Source: Allacma fusca (taxonomy: Eukaryota; Arthropoda; Collembola; Symphypleona; Sminthuridae). Taken from it: a stretch of 64,000 nt of DNA. The position numbers were made by a program, and so were the translations under genes. The notes beneath the pieces are model-generated. The model was given only the letters and a program-made list of their open reading frames with translations, did not search any database and was not told where the DNA came from. Below are positions 1-16,700 of the stretch, one piece after another. The stretch spans positions 62,903,131 to 62,967,130 of the forward strand of contig OX359247.1 in the NCBI GenBank assembly GCA_947179485.1, given 5' to 3'. Position 1 is the stretch's first letter, and the number at the start of each line of letters is the position of its first letter.

Positions 1-3000
1 CACACAAAATCCTAATTACTTAACTCCACACAAAATCCTAATTACTTAACTCCACACTAAATCCTTACACTTTAACTCCACACAATAATCTTAACTTATA
101 AATTACACACATAATCCTAACGACTTAACTCAACACTTAATCATTACTTCTTAACTCTATACAATAATCCTTACCCTTAAGCTCCACACATAATCCTTAC
201 TCTTTAACTCAACACATAATCTTTACTCCTTAACTCCACACCTAATCCTTACTCCTTAACTCCACACAATAATCCTTACTTATAAACTCCACACATTAGT
301 ACTTAGTCTTAAACTCCACACATAATCCTATTCCTTAACTCGACACATATTATTGACTCCTTAACTCCAAACTAATCCTTACTCCTTAACTCCACTCCTA
401 ATCCTTACTCCTTAACTCCACACCTAATCCTTACTCCTTAACTTTACACTTAATTACTATTTCTTAACTCCACACAATAATCCTTACTTAAAAAATCCAC
501 ATATAATCCTAATTACTTCACTCCACACTTAATCCTTACTCCTTAACTCCACACTTAATTCTTAATCACTAACTCCACAAAATAATCCTTATTTACAAAC
601 TCCACACCTAATCCTTACTCCTTAACTCTACACTTAATTACTACTCCTTAACTCCACACAATAATCCTTACTTATAAACTCCATACAAAATCCTAATTAC
701 TTAACTCCACACAAAATCCTAATTACTTAACTCCACACTAAATCCTTACACTTTAACTCCACACAATAATCCTTACTTATAAATTACACACATAATCCTA
801 ACGACTTAACTCCACACTTAATCATTACTTCTTAACTCTATACAATAATCCTTACCCTTAAGCTCCACACATATTCCTTACTCTTTAACTCAACACATAA
901 TCTTTACTCCTTAACTCCACACCTAATCCTTACTCCTTAACTCCACACTTTATTACAACTCCTTAACTCCACGCTTAATCCTAACTCCTTAACTCAAACA
1001 ATAATCCTTACTCTTAAACTCCAAACAATAGTCCTTACTCTTAAACTCCACACATAATGTTTACTCTTTGACTGGACACATAAATTATACTCCTCAACTC
1101 CACACTTAATCCTTACTCCTTAACTCCACACTTAATCCTTACTCCTTAACTCCACACTTAATCCTTACTCCTTAACTCCACACTTAATCCTTACTCCTTA
1201 ACTCCACACAATTATCCTTACTTATAAACTCGACACATTAATCCTTAGTCTTAAACTCCTCACTTAATCCTTACTTGTTAACTCCACGCTTATTCCTTAC
1301 TCCTTAACTCCACACTTAATCCTTACTCCTTAACTCCACACTTAATCCTTACTCCTTATCTCCACACTTAATCCTTACTCCTTAACTCCACACTTAATCC
1401 TTACTCCTTAACTCCACACTTAATCCTTACTCCTTAACTCCACACTTAATCCGTACTCCTTAACTCCACACTTAATCCTTACTCCTTAACTCCACACTTA
1501 ATCCTTACTCCTTAATTCCACATTAAATCCTTAGTCCTTAACTCCACACTTAATCCTTACTCCTTAACTCCACACTTAATCCTTACTCCTTAACTCCACA
1601 CTTAATCCTTACTCCTTAACTCCACACAATTATCCTTACTTATAAACTCGACACATTAATCCTTAGTCTTAAACTCCTCACTTAATCCTTACTTGTTAAC
1701 TCCACGCTTAATCCTAACTCCTTAACTCCACACTTAATTCTTAATCACTAACTCCACAAAATAATCCTTACTTACAAACTCCACACCTAATCCTTACTCC
1801 TTAACTCTACACTTAATTACTACTCCTTAACTCCACACAATAATCCTTACTTATAAACTCTACACAAAATCCTAATTACTTAACTCCACACAAAATCCTA
1901 ATTACTTAACTCCACACTAAATCCTTACACTTTAACTCCACACAATAATCCTTACTTATAAATTACACACATAATCCTAACGACTTAACTCCACACTTAA
2001 TCATTACTTCTTAACTCTATACAATAATCCTTACCCTTAAGCTCCACACATAATCCTTACTCTTTAACTCAACACATAATCTTTACTCCTCAACTCCACA
2101 CCTAATCCTTACTCCTTAACTCCACACAATAATCCTTACTTATAAACTCCACACATTAGTATTTAGTCTTAAACTCCACACATAATCCTATTCCTTAACT
2201 CGACACATAATATTGACTCCTTAACTCCAAACTAATCCTTACTCCTTAACTCCAAACTAATCCTTACTCCTTAACTCCACTCCTAATCCTTACTCCTTAA
2301 CTCCACACCTAATCCTTACTCCTTAACTTTACACTTAATTACTATTTCTTAACTCCACACAATAATCTTTACTTAAAAAATCCTCATATAATCCTAATTA
2401 CTTCACTCCACACTTAATCCTTACTCCTTAACTCCACACTTAATCCTTACTCCTTAACTCCACACATAATCCTTACTCCTTAACTCCACACTTAATTCTT
2501 AATCACTAACTCCACAAAATAATCCTTATTTACAAACTCCACACCTAATCCTTACTCCTTAACTCTACACTTAATTACAACTCCTTAACTCCACACAATA
2601 ATCCTTACTTATAAACTCCAAACATAATCCTAATTACTTAACTCCACACTTAATCCTCACTCCTTAACTCCACACAATAATCCTTACTTATAAATTACAA
2701 ACATAATCCTAACGACTTAACTCCACACTTAATCCTTACTCCTTAACTCCACACTTAATTCTTAATCATTAACTCCACAAAATAATCCTTACTTACAAAC
2801 TCCACACCTAATCCTTACTCCTTAACTCTACACTTAATTACTACTCCTTAACTCCACACAATAATCCTTACTTATAAACTCCACACATAATCCTAATAAC
2901 TTAACTCCACACTTAATCCTCATTCTTTAACGCCACACCTAATCCTTACTCCTTAGTTCCATACAATAATCCTTACCCTTAAGCTTCACACATAATCCTT

Positions 3001-4729
3001 ACTCTTTAACTCAATACATAATCTTTACTCCTCAACTCCACACATAATCCTTACTCTTTAACTCCACACATAATCCTTACTCTTTAACTCCACACTTAAT
3101 CCTTACTCCTTAACTCCACACTTAATCCTTACTCCTTAACTCCACACAATTATCCTTACTCCTTAACTCCACACAATTATCCTTACTTATAAACTCGACA
3201 CATTAATCCTTAGTCTTAAACTCCTCACTTAATCCTTACTTGTTAACTCCACGCTTAATCCTAACTCCTTAACTCCACACTTAATTCTTAATCACTAACT
3301 CCGCAAAATAATCCTTACTTACAAAATCCACACCTAATCCTTACTCCTTAACTCTACACTTAATTACTACTCCTTAACTCCACGCAATAATCCTTACTTA
3401 TAAACTCCACACAAAATCCTAATTACTTAACTCCACACTTAATCCTTACACTTTAACTCCACACAATAATCCTTACTTATAAATTACACACATAATCCTA
3501 ACGACTTAACTCCACACTTAATCATTACTCCTTAACTCTATACAATAATCCTTACCCTTAAGCTCCAAACATAATACTTACTCTTTAACTCAACACATAA
3601 TCTTTACTTCTTAACTCCACACATAATCCTTACTCTTCAATTCCACACATAATCCTTACTATTTAACTACTCACATAATCTGTAAACTTTAACTCAACAC
3701 ATAACTTTTTCTCCTTAACTCAACACATAATCCTTACTCTTTAACTCCGCACATTAATCCTTACTCTTAAACTCCACACATAATCTTTACTCTTTAACTC
3801 CACAAATATTATTTACTCTTTAACTCCACACCTAATCCTTACTCCTTAACTCTACACTTAATTACAACTCCTTAACTCCACACTTAATTACAACTCCTTA
3901 ACTCCACACAATAATCCTTACTTATAAACTCCACACTTAATCCTTACTCCTTAACTCCACACCTAATCCTTACTCCTTAACTCCACACAATAATCCTTAC
4001 TCCTTAAATCCACACAATAATCCTTACTTATAAACTCCACACATTAGTACTTAGTCTTAAACTCCACACATAATCCTATTCCTTAACTCGACACATAATA
4101 TTTACTCCTTAACTCCAAACCGAATCCTTACTCCTTAACTCCACAGCTAATCCTTACTCTTTAACTTTACACTTAATTACTATTTCTTAACTCCACACAA
4201 TAATCCTTACTTAAAAAATCCACATATAATCCTAATTACTTAACTCCACACTTAATCCTTACTCCTTAACTCCACACTTAATCCTTACTCCTTAACTCCA
4301 CACTTAATCCTTACTCCTTAACTCCACACTTAATTCTTAATCACTAACTCCACAAAATAATCCTTACTTACAATTTCCACACCTAATCCTTACTCCTTAA
4401 CTCTACACTTAATTACTACTCCTTAAGTCCACACAATAATCCTTACTTATAAACTCCACACAAAATCCTAATTACTTAACTCCACACAAAATCCTAATTA
4501 CTTAACTCCACACTTTATCCTTACACTTTAACTCCACACAATAATCCTTACTTATAAATTGCACACATAATCCTAACGACTTAACTCCACACTTAATCCT
4601 TACTCCTTAACTCCACACTTAATCCTTACTCCTTAACTCCACACAATTATCCTTACTTATAAACTCGACACATTAATCCTTAGTCTTAAACTCCTCACAT
4701 AATCCTTACTTGTTAACTCCACGCTTAAT

Positions 4730-7700
4730 CCTAACTCCTTAACTCCACACTTAATTCTTAATCTCTAACTCCACAAAATAATCCTTGGTTACAAACTCCA
4801 CACCTAATCCTTACTCCTTAACTCTACACTTACTTACTACTCCTTAACTCCACACAATAATCCTTACTTATAAACTCCACACAAAATCCTAATTACTTAA
4901 CTCCACACAAAATCCTAATTACTTAACTCCACACTTTATCCTTACACTTTAACTCCACACAATAATCCTTACTTATAAATTGCACACATATTCCTAACGA
5001 CTTAACTCCACACTTAATCATTACTCCTTAACTCTATACAATAATCCTTACCCTTAAGCTCCACACATAATCCTTACTCTTTAACTCAACACATAATCTT
5101 TACTCCTTAACTCCACACCTAATCCTTACTCCTTAACTCCACACTAAATTACAACTCCTTAACTCCACACAATAATCCTTACTTATAAATTGCACACATA
5201 ATCCTAACGACTTAACTCCACACTTAATCATTACTCCTTAACTCTATACAATAATCCTTACCCTTAAGCTCCACACATAATCCTTACTCTTTAACTCAAC
5301 ACTTAATCCTTACTCCTTAACTCCACACCTAATCCTTACTCCTTAACTCCACACAATAATCCTTACTTATTAACTCCACACATAAGTACTTAGTCCTAAA
5401 CTACACACATAATCCTATTCCTTAACTCGACACATAATATTTACTCCTTAACTCCAAACCTAATCCTTACTCCTAAACTCCACACCTTATCCTTACTCCT
5501 TAACTTTACACTTAATTACTATTTCTTAACTCCACACAATAATCCTTACTTAAAAAATTTACAAATAATCCTAATTTCTTAACTCCACACTTAATCCTTA
5601 CTCCTTAACTCCACACTTAATCCTTACTCCTTAACTCCACACTTAATCCTTACTCCTTAACTCCACACAATTATCCTTACTTATAAACTCGACACATTAA
5701 TCCTTAGTCTTAAACTCCTCACATAATCCTTACTTGTTAACTCCACGCTTAATCCTAACTCCTTAACTCCACACTTAATCCTTACTCCTTAACTCCACAC
5801 TTAATCCTTACTCCTTAACTCCACACTTAATTCTTAATCACTAACTCCACAAAATAATCCTTACTTACAATTTCCACACCTAATCCTTACTCCTTAACTC
5901 TACACTTAATTACTACTCCTTAAGTCCACACAATAATCCTTACTTATAAACTCCACACAAAATCCTAATTACTTAACTCCACACAAAATCCTAATTACTT
6001 AACTCCACACTTTATCCTTACACTTTAACTCCACACAATAATCCTTAATTATAAATTGCACACATAATCCTAACGACTTAACTCCACACTTAATCCTTAC
6101 TCCTTAACTCCACACTTAATCCTTACTCCTTAACTCCACACAATTATCCTTACTTATAAACTCGACACATTAATCCTTAGTCTTAAACTCCTCACATAAT
6201 CCTTACTTGTTAACTCCACGCTTAATCCTAACTCCTTAACTCCACACTTAATTCTTAATCTCTAACTCCACAAAATAATCCTTGGTTACAAACTCCACAC
6301 CTAATCCTTACTCCTTAACTCTACACTTACTTACTACTCCTTAACTCCACACAATAATCCTTACTTATAAACTCCACACAAAATCCTAATTACTTAACTC
6401 CACACAAAATCCTAATTACTTAACTCCACACTTTATCCTTACACTTTAACTCCACACAATAATCCTTACTTATAAATTGCACACATATTCCTAACGACTT
6501 AACTCCACACTTAATCATTACTCCTTAACTCTATACAATAATCCTTACCCTTAAGCTCCACACATAATCCTTACTCTTTAACTCAACACATAATCTTTAC
6601 TCCTTAACTCCACACCTAATCCTTACTCCTTAACTCCACACTAAATTACAACTCCTTAACTCCACACAATAATCCTTACTTATAAATTGCACACATAATC
6701 CTAACGACTTAACTCCACACTTAATCATTACTCCTTAACTCTATACAATAATCCTTACCCTTAAGCTCCACACATAATCCTTACTCTTTAACTCAACACT
6801 TAATCCTTACTCCTTAACTCCACACCTAATCCTTACTCCTTAACTCCACACAATAATCCTTACTTATTAACTCCACACATAAGTACTTAGTCCTAAACTA
6901 CACACATAATCCTATTCCTTAACTCGACACATAATATTTACTCCTTAACTCCAAACCTAATCCTTACTCCTAAACTCCACACCTAATCCTTACTCCTTAA
7001 CTTTACACTTAATTACTATTTCTTAACTCCACACAATAATCCTTACTTAAAAAATTTACAAATAATCCTAATTTCTTAACTCCACACTTAATCCTTACTC
7101 CTTAACTCCACACTTAATCCTTACTCCTTAACTCCACACTTAATCCTTACTCCTTAACTCCACACAATTATCCTTACTTATAAACTCGACACATTAATCC
7201 TTAGTCTTAAACTCCTCACATAATCCTTACTTGTTAACTCCACGCTTAATCCTAACTCCTTAACTCCACACTTAATTCTTAATCTCTAACTCCACAAAAT
7301 AATCCTTGGTTACAAACTCCACACCTAATCCTTACTCCTTAACTCTACACTTAATTACTACTCCTTAACTCCACACAATAATCCTTACTTATAAACTCCA
7401 CACAAAATCCTAATTACTTAACTCCACACAAAATCCTAATTACTTAACTCCACACTTTATCCTTACACTTTAACTCCACACAATAATCCTTACTTATAAA
7501 TTGCACACATAATCCTAACGACTTAACTCCACACTTAATCATTACTCCTTAACTCTATACAATAATCCTTACCCTTAAGCTCCACACATAATCCTTACTC
7601 TTTAACTCAACACTTAATCCTTACTCCTTAACTCCACACTAAATTACAACTCCTTAACTCCACACAATAATCCTTACTTATAAATTGCACACATAATCCT

Positions 7701-10700
7701 AACGACTTAACTCCACACTTAATCATTACTCCTTAACTCTATACAATAATCCTTACCCTTAAGCTCCACACATAATCCTTACTCTTTAACTCAACACTTA
7801 ATCCTTACTCCTTAACTCCACACCTAATCCTTACTCCTTAACTCCACACAATAATCCTTACTTATTAACTCCACACATAAGTACTTAGTCCTAAACTACA
7901 CACATAATCCTATTCCTTAACTCGACACATAATATTTACTCCTTAACTCCAAACCTAATCCTTACTCCTAAACTCCACACCTAATCCTTACTCCTTAACT
8001 TTACACTTAATTACTATTTCTTAACTCCACACAATAATCCTTACTTAAAAAATTTACAAATAATCCTAATTTCTTAACTCCACACTTAATCCTTACTCCT
8101 TAACTCCACACTTAATCCTTACTCCTTAACTCCACACTTAATCCTTACTCCTTAACTCCACACAATTATCCTTACTTATAAACTCGACACATTAATCCTT
8201 AGTCTTAAACTCCTCACATAATCCTTACTTGTTAACTCCACGCTTAATCCTAACTCCTTAACTCCACACTTAATTCTTAATCTCTAACTCCACAAAATAA
8301 TCCTTGGTTACAAACTCCACACCTAATCCTTACTCCTTAACTCTACACTTAATTACTACTCCTTAACTCCACACAATAATCCTTACTTATAAACTCCACA
8401 CAAAATCCTAATTACTTAACTCCACACAAAATCCTAATTACTTAACTCCACACTTTATCCTTACACTTTAACTCCACACAATAATCCTTACTTATAAATT
8501 GCACACATAATCCTAACGACTTAACTCCACACTTAATCATTACTCCTTAACTCTATACAATAATCCTTACCCTTAAGCTCCACACATAATCCTTACTCTT
8601 TAACTCAACACTTAATCCTTACTCCTTAACTCCACACTAAATTACAACTCCTTAACTCCACACAATAATCCTTACTTATAAATTGCACACATAATCCTAA
8701 CGACTTAACTCCACACTTAATCATTACTCTTTAACTCTATACAATAATCCTTACCCTTAAGCTCCACACATAATCCTTACTCTTTAACTCAACACTTAAT
8801 CCTTACTCCTTAACTCCACACCTAATCCTTACTCCTTAACTCCACACAATAATCCTTACTTATTAACTCCACACATAAGTACTTAGTCCTAAACTACACA
8901 CATAATCCTATTCCTTAACTCGACACATAATATTTACTCCTTAACTCCAAACCTAATCCTTACTCCTAAACTCCACACCTAATCCTTACTCCTTAACTTT
9001 ACACTTAATTACTATTTCTTAACTCCACACAATAATCCTTACTTAAAAAATTTACAAATAATCCTAATTTCTTAACTCCACACTTAATCCTTACTCCTTA
9101 ACTCCACACTTAATCCTTACTCCTTAACTCCACACTTAATCCTTACTCCTTAACTCCACACAATTATCCTTACTTATAAACTCGACACATTAATCCTTAG
9201 TCTTAAACTCCTCACATAATCCTTACTTGTTAACTCCACGCTTAATCCTAACTCCTTAACTCCACACTTAATTCTTAATCTCTAACTCCACAAAATAATC
9301 CTTGGTTACAAACTCCACACCTAATCCTTACTCCTTAACTCTACACTTAATTACTACTCCTTAACTCCACACAATAATCCTTACTTATAAACTCCACACA
9401 AAATCCTAATTACTTAACTCCACACAAAATCCTAATTACTTAACTCCACACTTTATCCTTACACTTTAACTCCACACAATAATCCTTACTTATAAATTGC
9501 ACACATAATCCTAACGACTTAACTCCACACTTAATCATTACTCCTTAACTCTATACAATAATCCTTACCCTTAAGCTCCACACATAATCCTTACTCTTTA
9601 ACTCAACACATAATCTTTACTCCTTAACTCCACACCTAATCCTTACTCCTTAACTCCACACTAAATTACAACTCCTTAACTCCACACAATAATCCTTACT
9701 TATAAATTGCACACATAATCCTAACGACTTAACTCCACACTTAATCATTACTCCTTAACTCTATACAATAATCCTTACCCTTAAGCTCCACACATAATTC
9801 TTACTCTTTAACTCAACACTTAATCCTTACTCCTTAACTCCACACCTAATCCTTACTCCTTAACTCCACACAATAATCCTTACTTATTAACTCCACACAT
9901 AAGTACTTAGTCCTAAACTACACACATAATCCTATTCCTTAACTCGACACATAATATTTACTCCTTAACTCCAAACCTAATCCTTACTCCTAAACTCCAC
10001 ACCTAATCCTTACTCCTTAACTTTACACTTAATTACTATTTCTTAACTCCACACAATAATCCTTACTTAAAAAATTTACAAATAATCCTAATTTCTTAAC
10101 TCCACACTTAATCCTTACTCCTTAACTCCACACTTAATCCTTACTCCTTAACTCCACACTTAATCCTTACTCCTTAACTCCACACAATTATCCTTACTTA
10201 TAAACTCGACACATTAATCCTTAGTCTTAAACTCCTCACATAATCCTTACTTGTTAACTCCACGCTTAATCCTAACTCCTTAACTCCACACTTAATTCTT
10301 AATCTCTAACTCCACAAAATAATCCTTGGTTACAAACTCCACACCTAATCCTTACTCCTTAACTCTACACTTAATTACTACTCCTTAACTCCACACAATA
10401 ATCCTTACTTATAAACTCCACACAAAATCCTAATTACTTAACTCCACACAAAATCCTAATTACTTAACTCCACACTTTATCCTTACACTTTAACTCCACA
10501 CAATAATCCTTACTTATAAATTGCACACATAATCCTAACGACTTAACTCCACACTTAATCATTACTCCTTAACTCTATACAATAATCCTTACCCTTAAGC
10601 TCCACACATAATCCTTACTCTTTAACTCAACACATAATCTTTACTCCTTAACTCCACACCTAATCCTTACTCCTTAACTCCACACTAAATTACAACTCCT

Positions 10701-13700
10701 TAACTCCACACAATAATCCTTACTTATAAATTGCACACATAATCCTAACGACTTAACTCCACACTTAATCATTACTCCTTAACTCTATACAATAATCCTT
10801 ACCCTTAAGCTCCACACATAATCCTTACTCTTTAACTCAACACTTAATCCTTACTCCTTAACTCCACACAATAATCCTTACTTATTAACTCCACACATAA
10901 GTACTTAGTCCTAAACTACACACATAATCCTATTCCTTAACTCGACACATAATATTTACTCCTTAACTCCAAACCTAATCCTTACTCCTAAACTACACAC
11001 CTAATCCTTACTCCTTAACTCTACACTTAATTACTACTCCTTAACTCCACACAATAATCCTTACTTATAAACTCCACACAAAATCCTAATTACTTAACTC
11101 CACACTTTATCCTTACACTTTAACTCCACACAATAATCCTTACTTATAAATTGCACACATAATCATAACGACTTAACTCCACACTTAATCATTACTCCTT
11201 AACTCTATACAATAATCCTTACCCTTAAGCTCCACACATAATCCTTACTCTTTAACTCAACACATAATCTTTACTCCTTAACTCCACACCTAATCCTTAC
11301 TCCTTAACTCCACACTAAATTACAACTCCTTAACTCCACACAATAATCCTTACTTATAAACTCCACACTTAATCCTTACTCCTTAACTCCACACCTAATC
11401 CTTACTCCTTAACTCCACACAATAATCCTTACTTATAAACTCCACACATAAGAACTTAGTCCTAAACTACACACATAATCATATTCCTTAACTCGACACA
11501 TAATATTTACTCCTTAACTCCAAACCTAATCCTTACTCCTAAACTCCACACCTAATCCTTACTCCTTAACTTTACATTTAATTACTATTTCTTAACTCCA
11601 CACAATAATCCTTACTTAAAAAATTTACATATAATCCTAATTACTTAACTCCACGCTTAATCCTAACTCCTTAACTCCACACTTAATTCTTAATCTCTAA
11701 CTCCACAAAATAATCCTTGGTTACAAACTCCACACCTAATCCTTACTCCTTAACTCTACACTTAATTACTACTCCTTAACTCCACACAATAATCCTTACT
11801 TATAAACTCCACACAAAATCCTAATTACTTAACTCCACACAAAATCCTAATTACTTAACTCCACACTTTATCCTTACACTTTAACTCCACACAATAATCC
11901 TTACTTATAAATTGCACACATAATCCTAACGACTTAACTCCACACTTAATCATTACTCCTTAACTCTATACAATAATCCTTACCCTTAAGCTCCACACAT
12001 AATCCTTACTCTTTAACTCAACACTTAATCCTTACTCCTTAACTCCACACTAAATTACAACTCCTTAACTCCACACAATAATCCTTACTTATAAATTGCA
12101 CACATAATCCTAACGACTTAACTCCACACTTAATCATTACTCTTTAACTCTATACAAATTATCCTTACCCTTAAGCTCCACACATAATCCTTACTCTTTA
12201 ACTCAACACTTAATCCTTACTCCTTAACTCCACACCTAATCCTTACTCCTTAACTCCACACAATAATCCTTACTTATTAACTCCACACATAAGTACTTAG
12301 TCCTAAACTACACACATAATCCTATTCCTTAACTCGACACATAATATTTACTCCTTAACTCCAAACCTAATCCTTACTCCTAAACTCCACACCTAATCCT
12401 TACTCCTTAACTTTACACTTAATTACTATTTCTTAACGCCACACAATAATCCTTACTTAAAAAATTTACAAATAATCCTAATTTCTTAACTCCACACTTA
12501 ATCCTTACTCCTTAACTCCACACTTAATCCTTACTCCTTAACTCCACACTTAATCCTTACTCCTTAACTCCACACAATTATCCTTACTTATAAACTCGAC
12601 ACATTAATCCTTAGTCTTAAACTCCTCACATAATCCTTACTTGTTAACTCCACGCTTAATCCTAACTCCTTAACTCCACACTTAATTCTTAATCTCTAAC
12701 TCCACAAAATAATCCTTGGTTACAAACTCCACACCTAATCCTTACTCCTTAACTCTACACTTAATTACTACTCCTTAACTCCACACAATAATCCTTACTT
12801 ATAAACTCCACACAAAATCCTAATTACTTAACTCCACACTTTATCCTTACACTTTAACTCCACACAATAATCCTTACTTATAAATTGCACACATAATCAT
12901 AACGACTTAACTCCACACTTAATCATTACTCCTTAACTCTATACAATAATCCTTACCCTTAAGCTCCACACATAATCCTTACTCTTTAACTCAACACATA
13001 ATCTTTACTCCTTAACTCCACACCTAATCCTTACTCCTTAACTCCACACTAAATTACAACTCCTTAACTCCACACAATAATCCTTACTTATAAACTCCAC
13101 ACTTAATCCTTACTCCTTAACTCCACACCTAATCCTTACTCCTTAACTCCACACAATAATCCTTACTTATAAACTCCACACATAAGAACTTAGTCCTAAA
13201 CTACACACATAATCATATTCCTTAACTCGACACATAATATTTACTCCTTAACTCCAAACCTAATCCTTACTCCTAAACTCCACACCTAATCCTTACTCCT
13301 TAACTTTACATTTAATTACTATTTCTTAACTCCACACAATAATCCTTACTTAAAAAATTTACATATAATCCTAATTACTTAACTCCACGCTTAATCCTAA
13401 CTCCTTAACTCCACACTTAATTCTTAATCTCTAACTCCACAAAATAATCCTTGGTTACAAACTCCACACCTAATCCTTACTCCTTAACTCTACACTTAAT
13501 TACTACTCCTTAACTCCACACAATAATCCTTACTTATAAACTCCACACAAAATCCTAATTACTTAACTCCACACAAAATCCTAATTACTTAACTCCACAC
13601 TTTATCCTTACACTTTAACTCCACACAATAATCCTTACTTATAAATTGCACACATAATCCTAACGACTTAACTCCACACTTAATCATTACTCCTTAACTC

Positions 13701-16700
13701 TATACAATAATCCTTACCCTTAAGCTCCACACATAATCCTTACTCTTTAACTCAACACTTAATCCTTACTCCTTAACTCCACACTAAATTACAACTCCTT
13801 AACTCCACACAATAATCCTTACTTATAAATTGCACACATAATCCTAACGACTTAACTCCACACTTAATCATTACTCTTTAACTCTATACAATAATCCTTA
13901 CCCTTAAGCTCCACACATAATCCTTACTCTTTAACTCAACACTTAATCCTTACTCCTTAACTCCACACCTAATCCTTACTCCTTAACTCCACACAATAAT
14001 CCTTACTTATTAACTCCACACATAAGTACTTAGTCCTAAACTACACACATAATCCTATTCCTTAACTCGACACATAATATTTACTCCTTAACTCCAAACC
14101 TAATCCTTACTCCTAAACTCCACACCTAATCCTTACTCCTTAACTTTACACTTAATTACTATTTCTTAACGCCACACAATAATCCTTACTTAAAAAATTT
14201 ACAAATAATCCTAATTTCTTAACTCCACACTTAATCCTTACTCCTTAACTCCACACTTAATCCTTACTCCTTAACTCCACACTTAATCCTTACTCCTTAA
14301 CTCCACACAATTATCCTTACTTATAAACTCGACACATTAATCCTTAGTCTTAAACTCCTCACATAATCCTTACTTGTTAACTCCACGCTTAATCCTAACT
14401 CCTTAACTCCACACTTAATTCTTAATCTCTAACTCCACAAAATAATCCTTGGTTACAAACTCCACACCTAATCCTTACTCCTTAACTCTACACTTAATTA
14501 CTACTCCTTAACTCCACACAATAATCCTTACTTATAAACTCCACACAAAATCCTAATTACTTAACTCCACACAAAATCCTAATTACTTAACTCCACACTT
14601 TATCCTTACACTTTAACTCCACACAATAATCCTTACTTATAAATTGCACACATAATCCTAACGACTTAACTCCACACTTAATCATTACTCCTTAACTCTA
14701 TACAATAATCCTTACCCTTAAGCTCCACACATAATCCTTACTCTTTAACTCAACACATAATCTTTACTCCTTAACTCCACACCTAATCCTTACTCCTTAA
14801 CTCCACACTAAATTACAACTCCTTAACTCCACACAATAATCCTTACTTATAAATTGCACACATAATCCTAACGACTTAACTCCACACTTAATCATTACTC
14901 CTTAACTCTATACAATAATCCTTACCCTTAAGCTCCACACATAATCCTTACTCTTTAACTCAACACTTAATCCTTACTCCTTAACTCCACACTAAATTAC
15001 AACTCCTTAACTCCACACAATAATCCTTACTTATAAATTGCACACATAATCCTAACGACTTAACTCCACACTTAATCATTACTCTTTAACTCTATACAAT
15101 AATCCTTACCCTTAAGCTCCACACATAATCCTTACTCTTTAACTCAACACTTAATCCTTACTCCTTAACTCCACACCTAATCCTTACTCCTTAACTCCAC
15201 ACAATAATCCTTACTTATTAACTCCACACATAAGTACTTAGTCCTAAACTACACACATAATCCTATTCCTTAACTCGACACATAATATTTACTCCTTAAC
15301 TCCAAACCTAATCCTTACTCCTAAACTCCACACCTAATCCTTACTCCTTAACTTTACACTTAATTACTATTTCTTAACGCCACACAATAATCCTTACTTA
15401 AAAAATTTACAAATAATCCTAATTTCTTAACTCCACACTTAATCCTTACTCCTTAACTCCACACTTAATCCTTACTCCTTAACTCCACACTTAATCCTTA
15501 CTCCTTAACTCCACACAATTATCCTTACTTATAAACTCGACACATTAATCCTTAGTCTTAAACTCCTCACATAATCCTTACTTGTTAACTCCACGCTTAA
15601 TCCTAACTCCTTAACTCCACACTTAATTCTTAATCTCTAACTCCACAAAATAATCCTTGGTTACAAACTCCACACCTAATCCTTACTCCTTAACTCTACA
15701 CTTAATTACTACTCCTTAACTCCACACAATAATCCTTACTTATAAACTCCACACAAAATCCTAATTACTTAACTCCACACAAAATCCTAATTACTTAACT
15801 CCACACTTTATCCTTACACTTTAACTCCACACAATAATCCTTACTTATAAATTGCACACATAATCCTAACGACTTAACTCCACACTTAATCATTACTCCT
15901 TAACTCTATACAATAATCCTTACCCTTAAGCTCCACACATAATCCTTACTCTTTAACTCAACACATAATCTTTACTCCTTAACTCCACACCTAATCCTTA
16001 CTCCTTAACTCCACACTAAATTACAACTCCTTAACTCCACACAATAATCCTTACTTATAAATTGCACACATAATCCTAACGACTTAACTCCACACTTAAT
16101 CATTACTCCTTAACTCTATACAATAATCCTTACCCTTAAGCTCCACACATAATCCTTACTCTTTAACTCAACACTTAATCCTTACTCCTTAACTCCACAC
16201 TAAATTACAACTCCTTAACTCCACACAATAATCCTTACTTATAAATTGCACACATAATCCTAACGACTTAACTCCACACTTAATCATTACTCTTTAACTC
16301 TATACAATAATCCTTACCCTTAAGCTCCACACATAATCCTTACTCTTTAACTCAACACTTAATCCTTACTCCTTAACTCCACACCTAATCCTTACTCCTT
16401 AACTCCACACAATAATCCTTACTTATTAACTCCACACATAAGTACTTAGTCCTAAACTACACACATAATCCTATTCCTTAACTCGACACATAATATTTAC
16501 TCCTTAACTCCAAACCTAATCCTTACTCCTAAACTCCACACCTAATCCTTACTCCTTAACTTTACACTTAATTACTATTTCTTAACGCCACACAATAATC
16601 CTTACTTAAAAAATTTACAAATAATCCTAATTTCTTAACTCCACACTTAATCCTTACTCCTTAACTCCACACTTAATCCTTACTCCTTAACTCCACACTT

